Positions 6,500-10,011 of a stretch of 10,011 bases of DNA are shown one piece after another. The notes beneath the pieces are model-generated. The model did no database searches. It was not told the origin of the DNA and worked only from the letters and a program-made list of their open reading frames with translations. Origin of the DNA: Verrucomicrobiota bacterium (lineage in GTDB: Bacteria > Verrucomicrobiota > Verrucomicrobiia > Limisphaerales > J093); NCBI GenBank assembly GCA_029907285.1, contig JARYMD010000145.1:1-10011 (forward strand), in the 5' to 3' direction. The number at the start of each line of letters is the position of its first letter. Positions within the stretch are counted from its first letter, which is position 1. The position numbers were made by a program, and so were the translations under genes.

Positions 6500-8476
6500 T
6501 CACTTCAATCTTTCGTCAAGCTCAGCCAGTCTGAGTCGCACGCAGACGATGTAGGGCGGTTCACCCGGTGTCCAATGCCCGTAAGTCACTGTCACGATTG
6601 TTCCGTCAGGCAGAACTTCCACGCCCGGGTACGCGCAGTCCCATGCGTTGTGATTGTCCATGAGCCGCACACGATACCGGCCTTCGCGGCCTGCCACGAT
6701 GTCTTCGTAACGGCCAACCCACGCAACCCAGTCGCCCTTGGTCGGCGACTCCAATGCGGTGTCGCGAAAAGAAATGAACAATCTGCCGTCAGGCGCGTAT
6801 TTCGCTGTGTGACGATCACCCGTGAGCGCGCCCGGCAGTTCGCGCGGGGCAGACCAGGTCTGCCCTTCATCATTGGAGAAGATCACATGGGAATTCCGAA
6901 CGCGCTTGTTCTCCCGCAACAGAGCGGCGAGTTGTTTGCCATCAGGGGAGCGTATGATGCCCGGCTCACAAAGGTGAACATCGTTCCCATGCCAGATTTC
7001 GCGCGGGAACGACCATGTGAGTCCGCCGTCTTTCGAAAGGGTCTGATAAAGTCGAAAGACCACACGGTCGGACAGCTTGCCGTCTTTCGTGAAGTAGCGG
7101 CCGTCGTCGTGGAACATCGCCAAATAATGGCCTGGGCCAATCTTCAGCGGCACGACCGATCCCATGACGACAATGCCACCCCAATCGCCCACGGGCTGCA
7201 AAGGCGTCCAGGTCACGCCATCGTCCTCTGACACCGCCAGCCGCGCAGGGTAAAGGCCGGACCACACGATCAATCGTTTCCTGCCCTTGTCCTCCGCGAC
7301 ACGATGAATGGTGGGCGTCTCGAGGCTTGTGGCCCAGTTTTCCGGCACCGGCAACCGTTCGCTCCATGTGAGTCCGCCGTCGGTTGATCGTTTCAGCACG
7401 ATGGCTCCTTTTCCGTGGCCTTTTGGGTAAACACAGAGGATGGTCGATCCGTCCTCGAGCAGGACAGTGCTGGGGTGCCCAAGATATTGCCCCGGCTCGC
7501 GGTCAACGATCACCTGCCGATTGGTTTCTGATGCAATGTCGATCAAGGGAATAGAATAACCGCGCAGCAATTGGGCCGAGGGTGATGGTTTGACAGTCTG
7601 AGGAAGGTTTGTCGGCGGCGCGCTGGGTGCGGCCGTGAGTTCAATAAAACTGCGCAGTTCACGGCTCATTTTGGTGTCGCCGCCCGTGGCAAGGTAAAAC
7701 TGATTGCCGACAAGACCGGCGTCGATGTTTTCCTTCGATTCCCATTCGGCTCCCGATGCGGTAAACCTTGCGTGCGTGATTGGCTGCCACTGGCCGTCGG
7801 TTTTCCGAACCCACACATTGAAATAACGTGCGCGGCGGACCTCTTGCACACTGCGCCCATCGCGCCGGAAATCTTCGATAAAAGAGTAAAACCCGGCCAG
7901 CGGCCTGCCCCCTGTGCGAGTTCGGAATGTCACAAGATGTTTCCATGCATTCTGATTTGGGGACCAGAGATAACCTGCGTAGGCTGTCTTGTTGCTTTGC
8001 ACGGTGGCGGCAACGCAGAACCTGTTTGTCTGACCGATTTGCCAATCGAAATCGGTCATGCATTGTCCGCCGGTGCCTTCGCCGCCGAACCGCCTGATGC
8101 GCACGCCATCGCCTTGGTGGAGCAATTCAACTCGATCCTCAGGATTGACTGCGTTGGGGTCATCTCCGCGCGTGGGGTCCCAAACCGAAAAGATCGCCAC
8201 TTTGCGTCCGCTGCCGAGTTCCTGGATGCCGAAGTAACCGGTGTCCCAACCGCAAGCCATGAAATAACTGCCGCCGGTGGATTTATCCACTGCCATTTCC
8301 ACATAGAAAACATCCGCTGGCGCGGCCTGATAACCAAGATGAACAGACCGTGCCGCACGGTACTCACCGGCTTTTGATCCGGGTACCGTCGCGGTTGCAA
8401 GGACGCAGAAACTCACGCCAAACACGATGGAGTGCAACGAAGCAATGACCGGCTTTAACAGAAGTCGTTTGTGCAT
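6500..8476 (-). CDS. Secreted DUF3472 and BNR/sialidase-like fusion protein
   Basis: A 658-residue exported protein. It starts MHKRLLLKP with a Sec-type signal: basic n-region, hydrophobic core (about 10-30) and likely cleavage near residues 30-36; no lipobox is seen. Residues about 42-280 match DUF3472 (S-V-H-L-G-Y, G-S-Y-F-M-A-C-G-W-D-T-G-Y-F-G-I-Q near 69-84, then I-F-S-V-W-D). A Pro-rich linker (281-300) leads to a six-bladed-propeller BNR/sialidase-like half (about 320-650) with four Asp boxes, S-x-D-x-G-x-T-W, starting near 363, 416, 481 and 534. The usual Arg of the sialidase R-I-P motif is not evident (G-H-P-S is seen near that place), so the glycan target is unknown and true sialidase activity doubtful. 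It probably acts on extracellular or periplasmic polysaccharide. The ATG at 8474-8476 has no good ribosome binding site; the frame stays open to 8629, but that extension is translated repeat DNA and buries the signal peptide. Confidence 0.82.
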   Translation of the reverse strand: MHKRLLLKPVIASLHSIVFGVSFCVLATATVPGSKAGEYRAARSVHLGYQAAPADVFYVEMAVDKSTGGSYFMACGWDTGYFGIQELGSGRKVAIFSVWDPTRGDDPNAVNPEDRVELLHQGDGVRIRRFGGEGTGGQCMTDFDWQIGQTNRFCVAATVQSNKTAYAGYLWSPNQNAWKHLVTFRTRTGGRPLAGFYSFIEDFRRDGRSVQEVRRARYFNVWVRKTDGQWQPITHARFTASGAEWESKENIDAGLVGNQFYLATGGDTKMSRELRSFIELTAAPSAPPTNLPQTVKPSPSAQLLRGYSIPLIDIASETNRQVIVDREPGQYLGHPSTVLLEDGSTILCVYPKGHGKGAIVLKRSTDGGLTWSERLPVPENWATSLETPTIHRVAEDKGRKRLIVWSGLYPARLAVSEDDGVTWTPLQPVGDWGGIVVMGSVVPLKIGPGHYLAMFHDDGRYFTKDGKLSDRVVFRLYQTLSKDGGLTWSFPREIWHGNDVHLCEPGIIRSPDGKQLAALLRENKRVRNSHVIFSNDEGQTWSAPRELPGALTGDRHTAKYAPDGRLFISFRDTALESPTKGDWVAWVGRYEDIVAGREGRYRVRLMDNHNAWDCAYPGVEVLPDGTIVTVTYGHWTPGEPPYIVCVRLRLAELDERLK

Positions 8477-8553
8477 ACGGAGAGATTCTTGCCGGTGAGC
8501 CGCATTTTGAAAGGATTTGTTTTTGTCTTTCCAACCGTTGACATGCAGGGTGG

Positions 8554-8574
8554 GGCTCGCTGTCCCAGCGAGCC
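8554..8574. repeat. Palindromic repeat, GGCTCGCTG stem
   Basis: GGCTCGCTG (8554-8562), loop TCC, CAGCGAGCC (8566-8574) is a perfect 9-base stem. It is the first member of the palindrome cluster between two divergent genes. It has no T tract and looks like a dispersed REP-type element. Confidence 0.65.
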
Positions 8575-8598
8575 GGAATCGGGGTGTATGCAACAAAG

Positions 8599-8700
8599 AC
8601 AAAGTGCCTGGCACTTTATTTGGGTCCACACCGCAAACAAAGTGCCTGGCACTCTATTCGGGTCCAAACCCGGACAACGTGCCTGGCACTTTATCGGGGG
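8599..8700. repeat. Three tandem units carrying the AGTGCCTGGCACT palindrome
   Basis: Units start at about 8599, 8637 and 8674, a period of 38 then 37 bases. Each has ACAA(A/C)GTGCCTGGCACT, whose arms AGTGCC/GGCACT flank a central T; copy 1 extends to AAAGTGCC/GGCACTTT. The first two units also share GGGTCCA downstream of the palindrome. A lone copy occurs at 2440-2455. The layout fits REP-type repeats, which in other genomes are mobilised by RAYT transposases; no such gene is in the window. Confidence 0.8.
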
Positions 8701-8723
8701 CGCAAAGAGCCCAGTGAGAGGGG

Positions 8724-8745
8724 AGCCGGTGGAAAACCACCGGCT
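8724..8745. repeat. Perfect 9-base-stem hairpin with AAAA loop
   Basis: AGCCGGTGG (8724-8732), loop AAAA, CCACCGGCT (8737-8745). The next bases, TTACCCGGGTTTT, contain a further ACCCGGGT palindrome. It could stop transcription, but it lies upstream of both flanking genes, so a repeat element is more likely. Confidence 0.6.
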
Positions 8746-8832
8746 TTACCCGGGTTTTATGCGAAGGCGAAAACTCAGCTTCGTCAGCTTATTGCTTGCT
8801 ACTACGGTTGCCGGGGGGTTTCATATCTTCTT

Positions 8833-9192
8833 GTGAGCGACTGGCCCAAGACATTCAAGGAAGCGTTTTGCGAGCGTTACCAGTGTCCATCGGACCAGTA
8901 CTTGCGGCGGGCTTTTCGAAAATGCCTTTATCGCCGTGCGGTTTTACTGGCGCCGATAATCACGGCGGTCAGTCCCGCGTTCTTCCAAGTGGACATGGAT
9001 GTTATCGAGCGAATTGGGAGCGCCCGAAGCTGGAGAGAACTGCACTCGGAACTGAAAGCCTTTTCAATCAACAGCCGGCTTCGCACGCGCCCTTTGAGGA
9101 GCCAGTTCCGGTTGCGCGTGTCTGGGAACCGGATTTGCAAGCTGGCGGAACTGTTGTTCGGGCCACAAAAGAGTTCGTCCGGAGCCAGTTGA
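8833..9192 (+). CDS. Uncharacterised 119-residue basic protein
   Basis: The frame gives a soluble, mostly helical-looking protein beginning (V/M)SDWPKTFKEAFCERYQC. It is rich in Arg and Lys (about one residue in five), with no signal peptide. Aromatic and Cys positions early on (W-P-K-T-F, F-C-E-R-Y-Q-C) and the late R-L-R-V-S-G-N-R-I-C-K-L-A block look under selection, and it resembles hypothetical proteins I associate with Verrucomicrobia, but I cannot name a family. The start is uncertain. The first usable in-frame codon past the repeat cluster is GTG at 8833; the nearest purine run (8813-8818) is 14 bases away, which is long. The frame extends upstream to 8584 through the palindromic repeats, which I regard as noncoding. 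It converges on yicC with 37 bases between stops. Confidence 0.6.
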   Translation: MSDWPKTFKEAFCERYQCPSDQYLRRAFRKCLYRRAVLLAPIITAVSPAFFQVDMDVIERIGSARSWRELHSELKAFSINSRLRTRPLRSQFRLRVSGNRICKLAELLFGPQKSSSGAS

Positions 9193-9229
9193 TCGGCAAG
9201 GGAACGCATGGCACGGATTCGCCGCGCCA

Positions 9230-10011
9230 TCATTCGACATTCTGGACTTGTTCGCGGAAGCTCTCGAGCTCGGCTTTGAACTCAACCACCGCGCGTGAGA
9301 TCACCGCGTCGTTTGCTTTCGAGCCGATGGTGTTAATCTCGCGATTGATCTCCTGCGCGAGGAAATCAAGGGTTCGGCCAACAGGTGCCGTTGACCTGAA
9401 ACACTCGTCGCACTGCTTGAAATGGCCATCGAGCCTTGTGAGTTCCTCGCTGATGTCGGAACGGTCGGCAAACAGCACAACTTCTTTCAGCAACCGCTCG
9501 TCGTCCATGTTCACCGACGTGATGCCGGCTGCCTTGATGCGATTCAACAGAGCCTGTTTGTACAAAGCCGGAAGCTTGGGGGCGCGGGCGGCGATCCGGC
9601 TGGACAGTTGGCGAAGCCTGCGCACGCGAGCTGCAAGGTCACGAGCGAGATGAGCGCCTTCTCTGGCTCGCATGGCAGCGAGTGATTTGAGCGCTCGCGA
9701 CAATGCCTTGTCAATCAGCGGCCAAATGGCTTCCGGATCATTCGTGGCAGAGGGCGGCTCAACCACACCGGGCAAACGGGTAAGGCACTCCAGAGTGAGC
9801 GGCGCGGTCAAGCCAAGCTGTTTTGCCAGCAAGCCCAGTTCCTCCGCATAGGTCTTTGCCAGGGACCGGTTGAATCGCACTTTGCCAGACCATGCTCGCT
9901 CGCCGATTTCGAGTGAAACTCGAACGGTGACCTTGCCGCGTGAGACATACTCGTTCACACGATCGCGAATTCGGCTCTCAACAAGTTCGAGCTCGCTCGG
10001 GATGGACACCG
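9230..10011 (-). CDS. yicC: YicC family protein (stress-induced/endoribonuclease-type), 5' end outside the window
   Basis: The last 259-260 codons of a yicC-like gene are present. The N-terminal part reads V-S-I-P-S-E-L-E-L-V-E-S-R-I-R then V-S-R-G-K-V-T-V (23-30), as in the YicC N-terminal domain. The C-terminal DUF1732 region is very typical: L-F-A-D-R-S-D-I-S-E-E-L-T-R-L (179-193), V-G-R-T-L-D-F-L-A-Q-E-I-N-R-E-I-N-T-I-G-S-K-A-N-D (210-234) and the terminal F-R-E-Q-V-Q-N-V-E. Family length is near 290 residues, so about 30-40 N-terminal residues lie beyond the window; the GTG near 10009 is an internal Val. E. coli YicC is reported to be an RNase affecting small RNA stability. In many bacteria the gene lies beside gmk, which cannot be checked here. 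Confidence 0.93.
   Translation of the reverse strand, partial: VSIPSELELVESRIRDRVNEYVSRGKVTVRVSLEIGERAWSGKVRFNRSLAKTYAEELGLLAKQLGLTAPLTLECLTRLPGVVEPPSATNDPEAIWPLIDKALSRALKSLAAMRAREGAHLARDLAARVRRLRQLSSRIAARAPKLPALYKQALLNRIKAAGITSVNMDDERLLKEVVLFADRSDISEELTRLDGHFKQCDECFRSTAPVGRTLDFLAQEINREINTIGSKANDAVISRAVVEFKAELESFREQVQNVE

Noticed and set aside
6425..7231. 268-residue plus-strand frame
   Set aside because: It is antisense to the clear DUF3472/BNR gene, which has domain motifs; this frame has none.
8491..8497. Fourth copy of the CGGTGAGATTT motif
   Set aside because: Only about eight bases (CCGGTGAG) match and the following sequence differs.
8477..8629. N-terminal extension of the DUF3472/BNR protein
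   Set aside because: The extra 51 residues are translated palindromic repeats and would put the signal peptide in the interior of the protein.
8599..8700. Possible CRISPR array
   Set aside because: Only three units, with a self-complementary 13-17 base core and partly similar inter-core sequence; no cas genes are nearby.
8584..8832. Upstream extension of the 119-residue protein
   Set aside because: It encodes the three tandem repeats and a hairpin, giving repetitive low-quality protein.
8796..9653. 285-residue plus-strand frame
   Set aside because: It overlaps the 119-residue gene in another frame and runs antisense into yicC, whose identity is certain.

Overview
The window looks like a stretch of chromosome from a Verrucomicrobia-type (PVC group) bacterium. 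This is inferred from gene content and repeat style: a Tat-exported protein with a sugar-isomerase fold, an exported DUF3472/BNR protein, moderately high GC, loosely packed genes, and intergenic DNA full of short palindromic repeats. No rRNA, tRNA or universal marker is present to prove the taxonomy.

Layout, left to right. Positions 1-614 hold no convincing gene but contain a long GTTGA-type inverted repeat and two copies of a short dispersed motif. Next come two minus-strand genes: a Tat-exported L-fucose/L-arabinose isomerase-like protein (615-2081, start set by a GGAGG site) and a YhhN/lysoplasmalogenase-type membrane protein (2515-3315). Between them lies a 433-bp gap with palindromes and repeat copies. 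The plus strand then carries a 53-residue very basic protein (3608-3769) behind an excellent ribosome binding site, followed after a hairpin-rich 202-bp gap by a large HerA/DUF87-type ATPase with a long unusual C-terminal region (3972-6428). Convergent to it is a secreted DUF3472 plus BNR/sialidase-like fusion protein (6500-8476, minus). A cluster of three different palindromic repeat types (8554-8745) separates that gene from a divergent 119-residue uncharacterised protein (8833-9192, plus). The window ends inside a minus-strand yicC gene (9230 to beyond 10011) that lacks its N-terminus.

The genes do not form one operon or an obvious single pathway. Two encode exported proteins with carbohydrate-related folds, which fits a polysaccharide-degrading lifestyle. 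The ATPase, the small basic protein and YicC relate to nucleic acids or are unassigned. I found no CRISPR array, prophage, insertion sequence, toxin-antitoxin pair or complete defence system. The most unusual elements are the mixed palindrome cluster and its distant copy, the three-copy CGGTGAGATTT motif, the solitary HerA-like ATPase with its C-terminal extension, and the two small uncharacterised proteins.
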